A stretch of 64,000 bases of DNA from Deinandra increscens subsp. villosa (GCA_039602395.1 JBCNJP010000018.1:1240001-1304000), one strand, 5' to 3'. Shown: positions 1-12,000, counted from the stretch's first letter. The notes: generated from the letters alone by a model not told the origin. Numbers and translations: made by a program.

Positions 1-913
1 CAGATGCTGAAAAGGGTTCCTCAGTTCAGACAAAGACGGTTTGATCCCAAATAAAACCTTCTCGTTTAGTAATCTGGTATGTTTGTTTTCTTTTTATTTT
101 TTAAGTTATCTTAAGTTCATATTGTTTATTTTCAATCATGGTCAGGTTAATTTAAAGGTTTTAATATGTTTTTGTGGGTTTTTATGCAAGAAAGTATGAC
201 CCCCCTCAGAATCTCATGGATAGATAATGTGAAGACTCCTCAGGTTTAGGGGAAGTAATTATAAGAAACCCGTATCCTATGTTGGGGCCTTTGGTTAAAT
301 AATGCTAACCTGATAACCAGTCATCATTATCTGGTCTGTGTTTGTTACATGTTGTGCATGACAGGTTAAATGCAAATGAAATGTCATAGAAAAGAAAAGT
401 CAATGAGTGCTGCTACTATTCGTGTTGAAGAACCAGCCGGAAAAGGACTGACCCTATGGAAGAATGTGATGCTTAGGGGAAGTTTGTTGGTTCAAGAAAA
501 GCTTCCAAAGATTTGAGAAGATACCGTTTACATGTTGAGGGGAAGCAATAGGCATCATTGCAGTTAATGAAGAAAAGATGCAGAGCAGTCATAAATTCAA
601 GAATGCCAAGACAGGGGTTTTAAAAGTTTTACCCTCTGATGTTACAAGCAAGTCAAGACAGCAACTGCTGATTCAGCAAGGACTCAACATGTTTCAAGAA
701 GGAGCAAGTATTTGAGAATCCTCCTCTCATTACTTGTTTATCATTTGAAGATCAAGTTGACGCTAAGAACACTCCAAAAAGTCATTTGTTGTTGCCCAAT
801 GAAGATTGTTAAAGAAAATAATCTTCACCAGCCCATACTCAAGCTAAGGAGAATATTACAAGTCTGACGATTGAAAGTAGAAGACATTTAATATCACAAG
901 CAAAGGGGAATAT
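1..913 (+). mobile_element. 3' internal tail of a Copia element (non-coding)
   Basis: No recognisable protein domain remains here. The stretch leads directly into a Copia LTR at 914 and ends in a purine-rich tract (AAAGGGGAA, 903-910) typical of the polypurine tract that primes plus-strand synthesis. Similar purine tracts (AGGGGAAG) recur near 247, 474 and 539. I read it as the untranslated or decayed region after pol of an element whose 5' part lies left of the window. Confidence 0.5.
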
Positions 914-1391
914 TGTAAGGAAATAATTTGTGTCTTGTGTATTAAATCATCATTTGGCAGACTATTTTGAAGGCCTATACATAAGAATAGGTGAAAATAG
1001 TTGGGTTTTGATTATATTGGGTCATTGGGCCTTTTTAGTCGTGTTTGGGCTCATTTGTAAATGGTTTAGTGGCTGTTTAGTGGACCTGTTTAGTCAAATC
1101 CTAAAATTAGGTTTAGGATTTGTTTATCTATATAAACAAATCCTAATACTCATATTAGGAGTTAGCCAGTGGAGAGAGACACAATGGAGTTTTTCGGTTT
1201 CTATGAAGTTTGTGTACCAGACGATTATTTAATCGTGTGCACGCATCAAAGGTGAATGATATCGTTGTTTGTTTAATCGTGTTTCTCATCGTTTACTATT
1301 TTCATCTTTGTTCTTGAATCAGTCAATCATCGGGATTCCGCACCTTCGATTGATCGTTGATATCGTGTTAGGACCGTTTTTGGGACTTACA
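914..1391 (+). repeat. Copia LTR (3' LTR, 478 bp)
   Basis: The LTR starts TGTAAGG after the polypurine tract and ends CTTACA. Its last ~195 bases are clearly homologous to 43577-43775, where the same LTR end is followed by a primer-binding site, which fixes the 3' boundary. It carries a TATA-like box (1128-1137) in the loop of a perfect inverted repeat. A short ORF across the LTR is not a gene. Confidence 0.8.
1115..1144 (+). promoter_or_regulatory. LTR TATA box inside a 13-bp inverted repeat
   Basis: Arms 1115-1127 and 1132-1144 (AGGATTTGTTTAT and its exact complement) flank a 4-base spacer. The spacer and second arm together form the TATATAAA core of the presumed LTR promoter. Confidence 0.55.
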
Positions 1392-1661
1392 GTAGCGTAT
1401 TTGCGGCTGCCAATCCCAGAACTTGAACTTGGGTGATTCAAATTTCTCCATCTATCGAATCAAACCAACTACTCTTTCAGTTCCCTTAAACACGTGGGGC
1501 TTGCAATCCATAAACATCTTATAAGTACATCCATGCTGCATATTCGGATTAGCTTGGGTACGAGTTGCTAAAGCTGCTGCAACACTTTGCTTAATTATAG
1601 TGTAGAGCTCAGCTGCGGACATGTTAATTTCACCACCACGGCCTCGACAACGACTTGCCAT
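1392..1661 (-). pseudogene. gag: 5' end of a Ty3/Gypsy gag, truncated
   Basis: The reading frame opens at 1661 with a basic Arg/Gly-rich start, then an Ala-rich helix, then a motif of the type C-T-Y-K-x-F-x-D-C-K-P-H-x-F-x-G-T-E at about residues 45-61. This is the hallmark start of chromovirus-type plant Gypsy gag proteins, just before the capsid-like Retrotrans_gag domain. A stop replaces the Trp expected after VGLIR. Homology fades into 1392-1450, where the Copia LTR begins. No other part of this Gypsy element is visible. It is a relic split or truncated by the Copia element. Confidence 0.7.
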
Positions 1662-1969
1662 TATATTTATTCATAATACACAAAAATAATTAATATCCCG
1701 GTATTTATCATTCAAGTATAAGACGAAAATTAAATGGCGAGACAACATATAACAAATTTAACAACATATTCAAATAAAATAATATCACAACTGGTTTGCA
1801 ACTTCATTAGATTCAAATTTAGTTTAAATTCAGTTCAAATTTAGTTCAAATTTGTGCATATCAACAGATAATAAAGATAACATCTTTATACAAGCTTCAT
1901 AAAAGCACTAAGATAGATAACTATCAACTACCAGCTAATTGCAAAAACAACAAGCTCCTCAATACGAAA

Positions 1970-2860
1970 CTACTGAACCCTCATCCTCATGTCTTCCTGC
2001 TCCACAGGTACAGGTGCTAGCTCAGGTTCAGCAAGTAACTCGTGCGGCTCTAAATCATCCTCGATCATCGCAACTCGAATACCCAACTCCTTCTGGTAGG
2101 AAGTGAACTGTTGCACGCAGGTGAGTAGTTGTTGAATGATAGTCCTCTGAGCGTTAATCATCGCTCCTCGTACCAAGAACTATACCTGCAGCTTTTGATG
2201 CTGCTGAATCAAACTGGCTAAGAGCTCCTCGCTACGCTGCACTGAGCGAGAGCACTCATCAATCATCTCTCCATCGTGTCCTAATTACCATGCCTAATGT
2301 CGGAGATGTTTTCCATAGAGTGGATAACCTACCTCTGGTAGAGAGAGTGGTCGGGTACGAGTGCCATAACCGCCTGCTCAGCCATACAAGGAAGCGCCGG
2401 TAGGACTGACATAGCCCTCATCCGTGTTGTGGTATACCTAACAGTGGGTGCAGGCACTTGATACTTCCTCAGTAAGTCAGACACGTACTCATGATACGCT
2501 CTCCAATCACTGAAGTCCAAACGCCTCCTAGCCGAAACAGGTGTTGACAGATCGGCCTCACCCACGACTCTCTTCCCTTTGCCCTTGGATGGTGCTTCTG
2601 TGTCTTTGGCTAGCATGCACCCACCAAAGCCTTCCATCTTGGGGTTAATCGAATCATTATCAAACTGTTTTACTACAAAATTAGTTCCCCTGTTTTACCT
2701 TCCAGTCGAAGTCCATCCTGCACTTCCTGAACTCCATCAGATGAGTTACAAACTCTCACTGTATTGCTAGAGTGTGTTTTCGGTTTATCATTCTTTGACT
2801 TGAGAGTCATGTCCTCCGGGTCCTCCATGAAAAATCTTCTATGTTTTTTTGTCGTTTAAT
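1970..2860 (-). pseudogene. decayed coding region of unknown function
   Basis: Reading leftwards, three adjoining open stretches look like one broken protein. The first is an acidic and polar start near 2855. The second is 2637-2329, with a Lys/Gly-rich tract (SKGKGKRVVGE) and then an aromatic segment around DFSDWRAYHEYVSDLL. The third, about 2250-1970, is a Gln/Glu-rich amphipathic helix likely to form a coiled coil, ending in a Pro/Glu-rich tail. Frameshifts and stops separate them. I do not recognise the family. It lies upstream of the Gypsy gag relic on the same strand, so it could be an accessory ORF of that element or a captured host fragment. Confidence 0.3.
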
Positions 2861-3109
2861 TTATACATAGTTCATATTGGGCCTCGATACAATCAACGTT
2901 ATAATAATAAATTTTTTTACCAATATGAACATAGTCTACCCCATCCTTACCCACCTCCACAGGATCTAACCTCACCCTCATCATGTTGCTTGACCTTGTT
3001 TTCTCCCCCCTTGCGTTGACAAGGATTGAAATGTCCCTATCCTAGGATTTTTCAAACGTCCCTCCCTTTTCTCGACTCCCCATGAGACTTTTGGTTATAT
3101 CCCCACCTC

Positions 3110-4111
3110 CCATGCCGGATAAAGAATCGTCGCCTTTTTTCTCTATTAAGCTCCCAAAATATAAGATCTTGGAGAGTATAAGGTTTAATTTCTTATGGAG
3201 TGGTGATATCGATTGGAAAAATATTCACTGGATTTCCTGAGAGAAAATTTTATGCCCGGAGGAGAATGGGGGTCTGGGCCTCTCGTCGCTGCAGATGATT
3301 AACGGTTGTTTGCAAGCAAAGTGGCGGTTCAAGATAGAACAGAATCGATTGTGGCAAAAGATTATTTTGTGCATTCATGTTGGGTCTGATCCCAATTTTT
3401 TCATTCCGTTGCATAACCGTGCGTCGGGGGTCTAAAGCGGTATACACAAATCGATGATGGGGCGGTGTTAATATGGGGTGAATTTAAATGATTGTATTAT
3501 TGAATAGCAGGGTGTATGGTGGTGGAAGAAGGATGAAAGTGGTGTTTTTTTCAATTTAATCGCTCCCCTCCCACTTGTTGAAAACGGTTAACTCTTTCCG
3601 AGTTGTTAATTTTGAATGGTGCAGGTCCGTTCCTCTGAAAGTTAATTTTTTGGTTTGGCGTGCTTTACATGATCGATTACCAACTCGAGAGGCATTAGTA
3701 AGAAGAAACATGGTGGTATCCTCGGTGGATTGTGGATTATGTGGTGAAGGGATTGAATCTTCTTCCCGTTTATTCATTGGGTGCTCTTTTTTGGACCAGA
3801 TTTGACAAGTGATGGCTCAATGGTGTCGCATTTCTGCGGTGTATGCCTTTTCGGTGATGGATCTTGCTAAAATGCATAAATATCCAGGTTTACCTCCATG
3901 GAAGTCCAAGGCGTTGAACGTGATTTTCTCTCTTCAAAGGTTGTTGAGAGAAATTAAAATTTGAAGTTTTTTTTGGTATGTTAATAGATGTAATGATCAA
4001 ACCCCTAGTTAGGAGGATTGTTCTTCTTTCTCGTTGTAATGCCCGTTGGTGGACTCCAGTGCCTTGCTAGTTGGCTTTGGCTTTTAATAAATTCGTCGTT
4101 CAAAAAAAAAG
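3110..4111 (+). pseudogene. LINE 3' end: RT C-terminus and zf-RVT region
   Basis: The translated + strand matches the end of plant LINE ORF2. About 3135-3240 carries a ...KILESIRFNFLWSG...WKNIHW-type segment that follows the reverse transcriptase palm. It is followed by the EENGGLGLSSL motif (3258-3290). At 3590-3800 there is a zf-RVT-like segment with the core VNFLVWRALHDRLPTREAL and a CGLCG cysteine motif. Several stops and frameshifts break it. The copy ends in a run of nine A at about 4103-4111, as expected for target-primed integration. The 5' limit is uncertain; 2880-3110 holds nothing I recognise. Confidence 0.7.
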
Positions 4112-4787
4112 GTTGTGCCAACTTCTTTTCCCAATAAATCCAGTAACTATCCCCCAAACACTTTCGTCATCAATACCAGAACTTCTGATCACTCCTTGAA
4201 TGGTGACGCTTTTCCGTATATCTCCACACAGATCAGAAAGAATCCACAAGCACTTGTCACTGAGATTCTGGTCCCCTACTTCCGCTTCTGATGGGATCGG
4301 ATAGTTCTGCATCCCATAATGGTGGTGGTACACCTTGAATTTTTATCCATGCAATCCTTTTGAAAGGGAAAGATTTCCATTTCCACAACTACATTTTAGA
4401 AAACAATTCCATCCTAAGTGTCATATACAAATCATCTTGGGATTTAAAACAAAAAGATCATGAAGACCGCCCACGTATTTGATGTCACATTCTATAATCT
4501 TCCATTCTCTTTGAGGAAAACAAGAATATCACACAACTTTTTTAGTCCTCTCGCCTTTTCAAACAAAGCCAGGTCATTCGCAAGGGGGCGAACCTTTGTT
4601 TTGACAGAACATTCGCAAAAGTTCCGCCATCCTTCACTACAGTCCCCTTTTTGGACCCACATGCCTCCTTTGCTCCTGTTTCCAACTACCTAACCCTTTG
4701 ATGTTGAACTAGGTCTCATGTGCTCTTTGTTCACCGACCTCCCTTGTTGGTCAAATTTCTCTTAACATTAATCTTCATATGCCCCAT
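4112..4787 (-). pseudogene. LINE ORF1 middle part (DUF4283-like), left piece
   Basis: On the minus strand the remnant includes KDGGTFANVLS-like and FPFKRIAWIKIQGVP-like segments, typical of the region after the RRM in plant LINE ORF1 (the DUF4283 neighbourhood). The latter lies at about 4340-4385 and is followed by an open stretch to 4100. Stops and frameshifts are frequent. It continues, across Tat1, with the RRM piece at 15257-15424, and the 5-bp duplication CCCAT marks the break. The + strand LINE poly(A) abuts its left end. Confidence 0.6.
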
Positions 4788-5118
4788 TGAAAAAGGAAAA
4801 AGTGCCTAATGGAACACTTTTGCCACCAAATCAGAGAGAAGAAATTAAGAGTGAATGAGATTTGAATTTAGAGAGAGAAAATGTGTATTGATTCTGATGA
4901 TGATACAAGTAAATTGAGAAAGATACAAAAAGATCTCTATTCTAGGTCTAATCTTGAATATTTATAGGCTCGCGATCACGTCCTCTTGACCCTTAGCTCG
5001 AATCTTGCTCCAGATCCTCGCCTTGCATACACCTATAAAACCATTATCACTTGCTCGAGGACTTAGATGCGCGATGGTCGGATGTAAACACACATCCGAC
5101 AATCTCATCTATTCATCA
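4788..5118 (-). repeat. Tat1 3' LTR (331 bp)
   Basis: On the plus strand it runs from TGAAAAAGG to CTATTCATCA. It differs from the partner at 14926 only by T/C within GATCTCTATTC. The adjacent purine tract on the minus strand (5119-5135, core TTGGGGACT) is the polypurine tract, which identifies this as the 3' LTR. Confidence 0.95.
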
Positions 5119-5497
5119 AGTCCCCAAGTCTATTAAGTATAATGTTAGGATTAATAGACTTAACGTTCTAAAAGAGATAAAATTTGAAAATTTTAAAATC
5201 TTATCTTTTACTTTTGACGGTTCACCTTCACACATCCGACATCGTGCTATATGTGCTTGCACAGTACAACCATTTTATACTTTATGTCACATCTATCTTT
5301 TCAGGAAAGTTTCCCTATAAAAGCGCTTACTCAATTCTGATAACTTCTTTTTTACTCTCAAATTTACTCCGCCTTAACTCTTCCCCATTTACTCCAAAAT
5401 TTTCGACTTCATCTTCTTCACCATTACCAGGTTAGTTCTTCCCCCCTTTTTTTATAACAGCTTTCTTTCTTCCATCTATTCTTTTCAATCTTGCATT
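5119..5497 (+). promoter_or_regulatory. Promoter and leader of the Tat1 antisense gene
   Basis: This gene-free interval lies between the 3' LTR/polypurine tract and the antisense gene. It holds a good TATA box, CTATAAAAG (5315-5323), about 180 bases before the ATG at 5498, followed by a CT-rich leader. A + strand promoter inside a minus-strand element implies that the antisense gene is transcribed independently of the LTR. Confidence 0.55.
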
Positions 5498-8362
5498 ATG
5501 TCATCATCATCCAAATCTTCCAGCCTTGAACCATCCTCTAAGGTTAATGATTCCGAATCAGTTTTAAAAACCGATTCTTCAAAACCTGCAACGAAACCCG
5601 AAAACCCTAAAATCGAAAAAATTCCCACAAAGCATAACCTGAGTATATCGTTTTGCTCGATTTCCCAAGAAGACCTTGATGCATTTGTTGAAGAATTTCA
5701 GATTCCCTTGGACCTTAACCCTATTTTACCTTCTGCCGAAAAACCCATTTACCCTTTCCCAGCAAACAAAATTGGGTTGTACTTTGATTTCTTTAAACAA
5801 GCCAATTACAGAATTCCCTTTACTTCATTCCTCCTTGAAGCCTTAGATTACTTCGGTATTCACATTACCCAGTGCAACCCACCAGGCTTGTCTATTTTAA
5901 ACCATTTTGAACTAGCGTGCCGAGCCTTAGAAATTCCTCCCAATGTTACCTTGTTTCGTGCTTTTTACCGTCTTACTATGGCTGGAAACTGGTACACCTT
6001 TGAGAAAAGGCGAGACCTGAATCCCATTTGCAGCAGCAAACCTCCCACAAACCGCTTATGGAAACATCAATTTTTTTATCTTGATCACACATGCGTCCCA
6101 ACAACCATGATCTGGCGCGATCCCAAGTTTGCCATTCGTGATGATGCTCCAAAAAAGGAAACCGTTAACCAAAAGCATTTTTCTCGTATAAGTGAACTTT
6201 CTTTTCCGGTTCGCAAACTCCCCGAAGTCATTCTGGTTGCTGCTCAAATTAGCACAAACTGGCATGTTCCTCACTTGCGACCTTCCCTCTTTAATGAAGG
6301 CGCTAGTGAGTGTTTCACCCTACGTCTTTATTTTTTGTTTACTTTGTTATACCGTTTTACTTTACAAAAAACCAACGCAACCCAGCAACTAACTAACTGT
6401 TATATTCTTTTTATCAGAAATGGACCTGTCTGGTGTATTGAAGCTCAGAGATTTTTCCTCTTTAACTTTTGAGTCAGCAAAAGATCCCCCCGTGGCAACT
6501 CCTGTCACCGACCAAACTGGTGCCACTTCCAGCAATGTGATTATCCCTGAAGTGAATCAACCCAAAACTCAAGAAAATGAATCAACACAGAATCCCCCCA
6601 TAACAACTGCCAAGAGAAAGAAGCATTCTGCTAGAGGTCATCATGAATCTCCTAAAAAAGATGAAGTTCCTGTGAATAAGAAGAGTAAGAAGGAACCCCT
6701 GAAAAGAGCTGAAAAATCAACAGATGCGGATGTTTCCTCCGCAACTACCCAAGGTGAGAAGCCCAATCAAAAAGACTTAAAAGAGGATCACATCCCTCGT
6801 CGCTCTCCAAGGCACAATGTTCAACACATCTCATCAAACATCAATGACAGCACCCCCACAAGTGAAACTCAAATGAGCCGACTTGCGGATGTTTCTTCAC
6901 CACCTGAAAGTGCCAGCTTTAACTTCGAGATGCTCAAAGATTCTCCACTTAGTCCACCTAGCCTATCTCACATGATCACCAATGATGACATTACTATAAA
7001 TGAGTATTTTTCTACATCCCCACCAGCCACCTTGGAAATAACCGAAAAGAATCCTTCTTTCATCCTTGCATCCGATCGCACCATCATTCCCCCTGCCCAG
7101 GTTAACCCTTCACAAGCTCTTATGTCTACCAATTCGAACCTTTCGAGCTCGAACATTTCTACATTCCTTCCATCTTCCCAAAATGAGGTTGAATGGCTAA
7201 AGAATGAACTTACATTGGTCAAAACAAGAAGAACTGCAGGGTATAACTTGGGAGAATTATTTCTTCCTAGTTGGAACATCAGCAACAAAGATACCATTAC
7301 AGATCCTGCCATAGCAAAGAACATGTTTTTGCATTGCTCCACCCCAAATGATGTAAAGTTTCTTCAAAGTCTTCCCCCGTCTGTGCTAGCCGCTCGCGTT
7401 ACTGCTATTCATGCTGAGAGTCAATCTATCATACCTGAGCTGTATAATCGTTGGATTAGGGCTGAGAACGCCAACTTATCAAGTGAAATCGCCCAGATGC
7501 AAAACCCGGTCATGCAAAACAAAATACAGGGTTTAGAGAAAGAAAAAGTTGCACTTGCTAAAGCAAAAAATGATGCTTCTCAAAAGAGAATTATGGCGGA
7601 ACTTGCACTGAACGAGGCCCGGTCAATGATTGATATGTTGAAGAAACAACAAATGATTCTTGAGAAGAAGAATTCTGACACCCTATCAGAGACAGAAACT
7701 TTGCTGCAAGAAAAACAATTGCTCACTGAGCAAAAGCAAACAATTTCTAATGGTAAAGTCTTTTTCCTCTAACTCTTTTCTGCATAAAATTCTGCCTTGG
7801 TGTATTCCTAACTTTCCCGTAACTCTCTTTGTTTAACTTTTTCGTCCTTCCAGAAGCATTTCTTTTAAAGGAAAAATTGAGCCAGCAGCAACATGAATTT
7901 GAAGAAAGACAAAAAGCTCTTGAGATGAAGCTGAAAATACTAACCGAAGAAAAGCAAGTTCTGGAAAATGACAGATCCTGGTTGTTAAAAGAAGGTGTTG
8001 ATGCAATTGTGAGAAAATTGTTCAAAGATCCGGACATGATATCTGCTGTCGGGAATATTAATAATGCTATGAATACATGCGGCGTGAATGAAGGTCTAAT
8101 TCTCGGCTTTCAGTACGCAAATATGCCCGCTTCTTCTGTGCTGTCAACGAAAGAATTCGACAGAGATGCTAATAAGAAGCTTTCAGAAGCCACCGAAGCT
8201 TTTAAACGTCTGCATATTCCATTTCTGAAGCAACTGTCGGATCTACACAATGCTCCTCTTCAAGCAATCAAAGATGCTGTTCTTGGCGATGAACCACCTC
8301 CCCATGCTGACAAACCTGGATCCACAACCGACTCACATCCTACACCATCTGGTTCTGTTTGA
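5498..8362 (+). CDS. Tat1 antisense ORF (aORF), 3 exons, PF04195-like protein
   Basis: The gene lies opposite to gag-pol, between integrase and the 3' LTR. Exons are 5498-6305, 6418-7752 and 7854-8362. Both introns are GT-AG and short (112 and 101 bp), and joining them gives an uninterrupted frame of 883 codons. Residues ~1-50 are Ser/Lys-rich. Residues ~50-250 resemble the plant 'putative gypsy type transposon' domain (PF04195), with the pattern ...GLYFDFFKQANYRIPF...FYRLTMAGNWYTF. Next comes a charged, Pro/Ser-rich linker with basic tracts (possible nuclear targeting), then a long coiled coil that crosses the second intron, and a C-terminal helical region. Antisense ORFs in this position are known in Tat elements, but their function is not established. 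The start is the first ATG after the TATA box. Related copies sit in Tat2 and Tat3. Confidence 0.85.
6306..6417 (+). other. Intron 1 of the Tat1 antisense gene
   Basis: GTGAGT donor and TTATCAG acceptor. The exon before it would otherwise read into a hydrophobic tail and stop. Splicing joins codon phases exactly into the charged linker ORF. Confidence 0.75.
7753..7853 (+). other. Intron 2 of the Tat1 antisense gene
   Basis: GTAAAG donor, pyrimidine-rich end and CCAG acceptor. Splicing joins two halves of one coiled coil in frame (SN from exon 2, then EAFLLKEKL from exon 3). Confidence 0.8.
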
Positions 8363-9087
8363 TTACCCAGCATCTTTATCTTCCTTATGCTTTTTGAAAA
8401 GACATTTAGTTTCTTGCAACAATACCCACTTGCATGTGGATGATCTTTTGATGCCTGCATGTGTAAGGCTTTTGAACTTTGTTTGTTATCTGCACATTCG
8501 AATGACTGCATGCTTTTGTTTAACATATTTACTCTATACATTTTCCCTTCTTTTTTTTTTATAATCATCATATTTGCATGTTTGATCAGGCATGCAAATA
8601 TAAAGATTGTTATAAAAAGAAAAACCTATTATCTCATTAAATATGCCCCATAAGCATAACAAAATTAATTATGTCAAATTGACTTTGTCATATTGGAACA
8701 TATCCAACCCTTAAAACGAAGCATATCTGCTTAACTCAGTTAGACCATACTAACTTTGTTCAAATTACATTTGTTATAACAATTTGGAACATATCCATTT
8801 ATTTAGTCAAAGCATATTCAACTTGCTAAAATTAGAACATATCTAATTTCCTTGCTTAAAACATATTTAAGCCGCTTGATCGAAACATATTCAATACTAT
8901 AAGAATTTGCACATAGCACATTCACACATGAAAAGTGTTAACTCATTTTGCACAAAACAATGAGTTTCTGTTATTAATATTGAGCCATACTCAAATTGTA
9001 CAAAGTCTTCTTTATCATATTCATTAGTACTATAGAAGAAATATAAGAACAAAGATTTGCTTCTGTAGAATTTCTCACATGAGCCAT
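8363..9087. repeat. Tat1 spacer between convergent 3' ends, with degenerate tandem repeat
   Basis: No gene is visible. It separates the stop of the + strand antisense gene (8362) from the stop of minus-strand gag-pol (9088). From about 8688 to 8895 a loose repeat of ~33 bp recurs, built on AACATATCyAAy followed by TTGCTTAAA-like words. Tat2 and Tat3 have unrelated repeats at the same place. Confidence 0.5.
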
Positions 9088-12000
9088 CTACACATGGTAC
9101 TTCCGCAAATGAATACCATTCCATGACCTAGGCAAAACCTTTCCATCTCCATCTTCAAGCACATAAGATCCCTTGCCTAAGACTTCTGAAATTTTATACG
9201 GTCCTTCCCACTGAGGTGTTAACTTTCCAAGCTTCAAAACCTTGCTAACATCATTGTTACGCAGTACCAGGTCCCCTTCCTTAAAGTAATAAATCTTTGC
9301 ATGAGCATTGTAATACTTTTCCATTTTTGCTTTATACTTCCCCTCTCTGATTGCCGCAACTTCCCGTCGCTCTTCCAACATATCCAAATTTTCCCTTATC
9401 AAATCATCATTATTCCCCTGTTCAAGCATCCTTCGAGTTGGTACTCCAACTTCTGCTGGTATCACTGCTTCTGACCCATATGTTAAACTAAAAGGTGTCT
9501 CGCCATTAGCTGTTTTCGGCATTGTTCGATAGGCCCAGAGCACATGCGCCAGCTCATCAACCCATCCGCCGCCTGCCTTCCCTAATCTCGTTTTGATGCC
9601 CTCAACTAAACTTCGGTTAACTCGCTCCACTTGCCCATTTGCTTGAGGGTATGCAACAGATGCAAAAATTTGTGTTATAGCCAACTCCTCACACCATTCC
9701 CTAAAGGGGTTATCTGCAAACTGCTTGCCATTGTCGGAAATGATGTACAATGGTAAACCAAATCTACATATAATGTATTCCCAAACAAATTTCTTAACTT
9801 GTGCCCCAGTAATGTTCGCAACTGCTTTTGCTTCCACCCATTTAGTAAAATAATCCACAGCCACAATTAAAAATTTTACCCTTCCTGCGGCTTCAGGAAA
9901 TGGCCCTACAATATCAATACCCCACTTTTGAAATGGCCAGGCTGACACTATTGGCACCATTTCGTGTTTGGCTTTCAAACTAACTGGGGCGAATCTTTGA
10001 CACTCATCGCATCTTTTAAGTATATCATTAGCAAACTTATGCATGTTAGGCCAGTAATACCCTAGCAAGATCAGCTTATTAACCACCATCCGAGGGCCCA
10101 TGTGATTACCACATATTCCTTTATGAACCTCACTAATTACATAGACAGCCTCTTCCTCAGTTAAGCACTTCAACAAAGGTCCCACATACGTCCTTCTGTA
10201 TAACATCCCCTCCTGAATCTGATATTGCAAAGACTTAACCTTTACCTTCCTGGCCTCCTCTTTCCCTTCCGGCAACCGTCCTGACATTAAGTACTCATAT
10301 ATTGACGCATACCAGACTGGTCCAGTCATAGCCACATCCGATACTTGCTTCTTTAATATTGAGGGTGCATCTAACACTTCAACTCTTATTTCCTTTCCCA
10401 AGTGTTTAAAAGATGTGGAGGCTAATTTGCTTAAAACATCGGCTTTTTTGTTTTGACTTCGAGTCACATGTGCAACCTCACATTTGTTAAACTCCTTCAT
10501 CAGAACCTTGACTTGATCCAAATATAGTGCCATCGCAGCACTTTTGGTTTCATAATCTCCACTGATGTGCTTTACCACTAATAGCGAGTCAGTACATACT
10601 TGCACCTCATGCGCCTCTAACATCTTCATCATCCTTAACCCTGTTTAGCAAAAACTTGTGAATACGTAATACTGAAAAAAGTTAAACAAAGAATAATAAA
10701 TTTTCCTATTTTAATTCCCAAGTAACCTGCCAACACAGCCTCATACTCAGCCTCGTTATTTGAAACTCCAAAATTAAACCTTATAGCATAAGTCATTTCA
10801 TCTCCATCTGGACTTACAATTAATATACCTGTAACTTACAATACAACAGAGTTTAAGTCTAAAATTGATATCTTGTTCAATATGCAAAAGATAAAAATAA
10901 ACCCATTATTTCAGACGAAGAAACTAAGAAAATCTTACCTGCACCTGCCCCTTCACTTCCGGTTGAACCATCTGTAAATAATTTCCATGACAAAACCTTC
11001 TCCACATCCAACACAACTGTTGATTCTTCCGGACTTACGGGCATCTCAGCTAAAAAATCAGCAACCACCTGACCCTTGACAGCAACTCGTGACTTAAACT
11101 GTATGTCAAATTGACCCAACTCCACAGCCCATTTAACCATTCTTCCAGACATTTCTGGTTTCCGCAACACCTGATTTATTGGATAAGATGTCAATACTTC
11201 CACACAATGTGCCTGGAAGTATCTTCGCAAACGCCTTGTAGCCACAATTAATGCAAGTACCAACCTTTCCATCGGGGCATACCTTTGTTCATAATCTTTC
11301 AGTACCTTACTTACATAGTAAACTGGCATCTGACCTTGCTCTCTTTCTGCTATCAATACTGCACTCACAGATCCTATAGTTGCCGCTATATACATTTGCA
11401 GTGTCTCCCCTACAGTTGGGGCTGTTAAAGTTGGCAATTCGGTCAACACCTTTTTCAATTCTGCAAATGCATCTTCCGCTTCTTGCGTCCATTGAAAATT
11501 TTCTTTCCCCAAACACTCTTTTAAAACTTTCATGAAAGGTAATGACCTCTCAGCCGCCTTAGCAACGAATCTATGTAATGCGACTAATCTTCCATTCAAA
11601 ACCTGAACATCTTTTATCGAGGTTGGCGACCCCATCTGTAATACTGCTTCCACCTTTTTTGGACAAGCACGTATCCCTTCATTAGATACCATCATCCCCA
11701 GAAACTTTCCACTCTGCATACCAAAAGAACATTTCTTTGGATTCAATTTCATATTTATACTTCGCAACTTCGCAAATGTTTCCTCAATGTCCCTGAACAT
11801 ACTATCCTCCTCCCTGCTTTTTATCACAATGTCATCAACATACGCCTCCAGATTTCTTCCTACCTGATCCCGAAAGGTTTTATCCATTAACCTTTGATAA
11901 GTTGCCCCCGCATTTTTCAACCCGAAAGGCATCTTGGTGTAACAAAACAACCCCTCCCTTGTGATGAAAGTGGTTTTATCCTCATCCTCGACGGCCATCT

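Noticed and set aside
930..1232. 100-aa open frame in the Copia LTR
   Set aside because: It lies wholly inside an LTR, has no domain, and arises by chance from T-rich sequence.
6968..7342. 124-aa open frame on the minus strand
   Set aside because: It is the reverse shadow of the Tat1 antisense gene exon 2. No domain and no start context.
5498..8362. Host gene trapped between two Tat1 LTRs
   Set aside because: Related genes sit at the same place and orientation in Tat2 and Tat3, so it belongs to the elements.
10727..10938. Frameshift or degeneration inside Tat1 RNase H
   Set aside because: Both interruptions have GT-AG borders and restore the conserved sequence exactly when removed, so introns explain them better than mutations.
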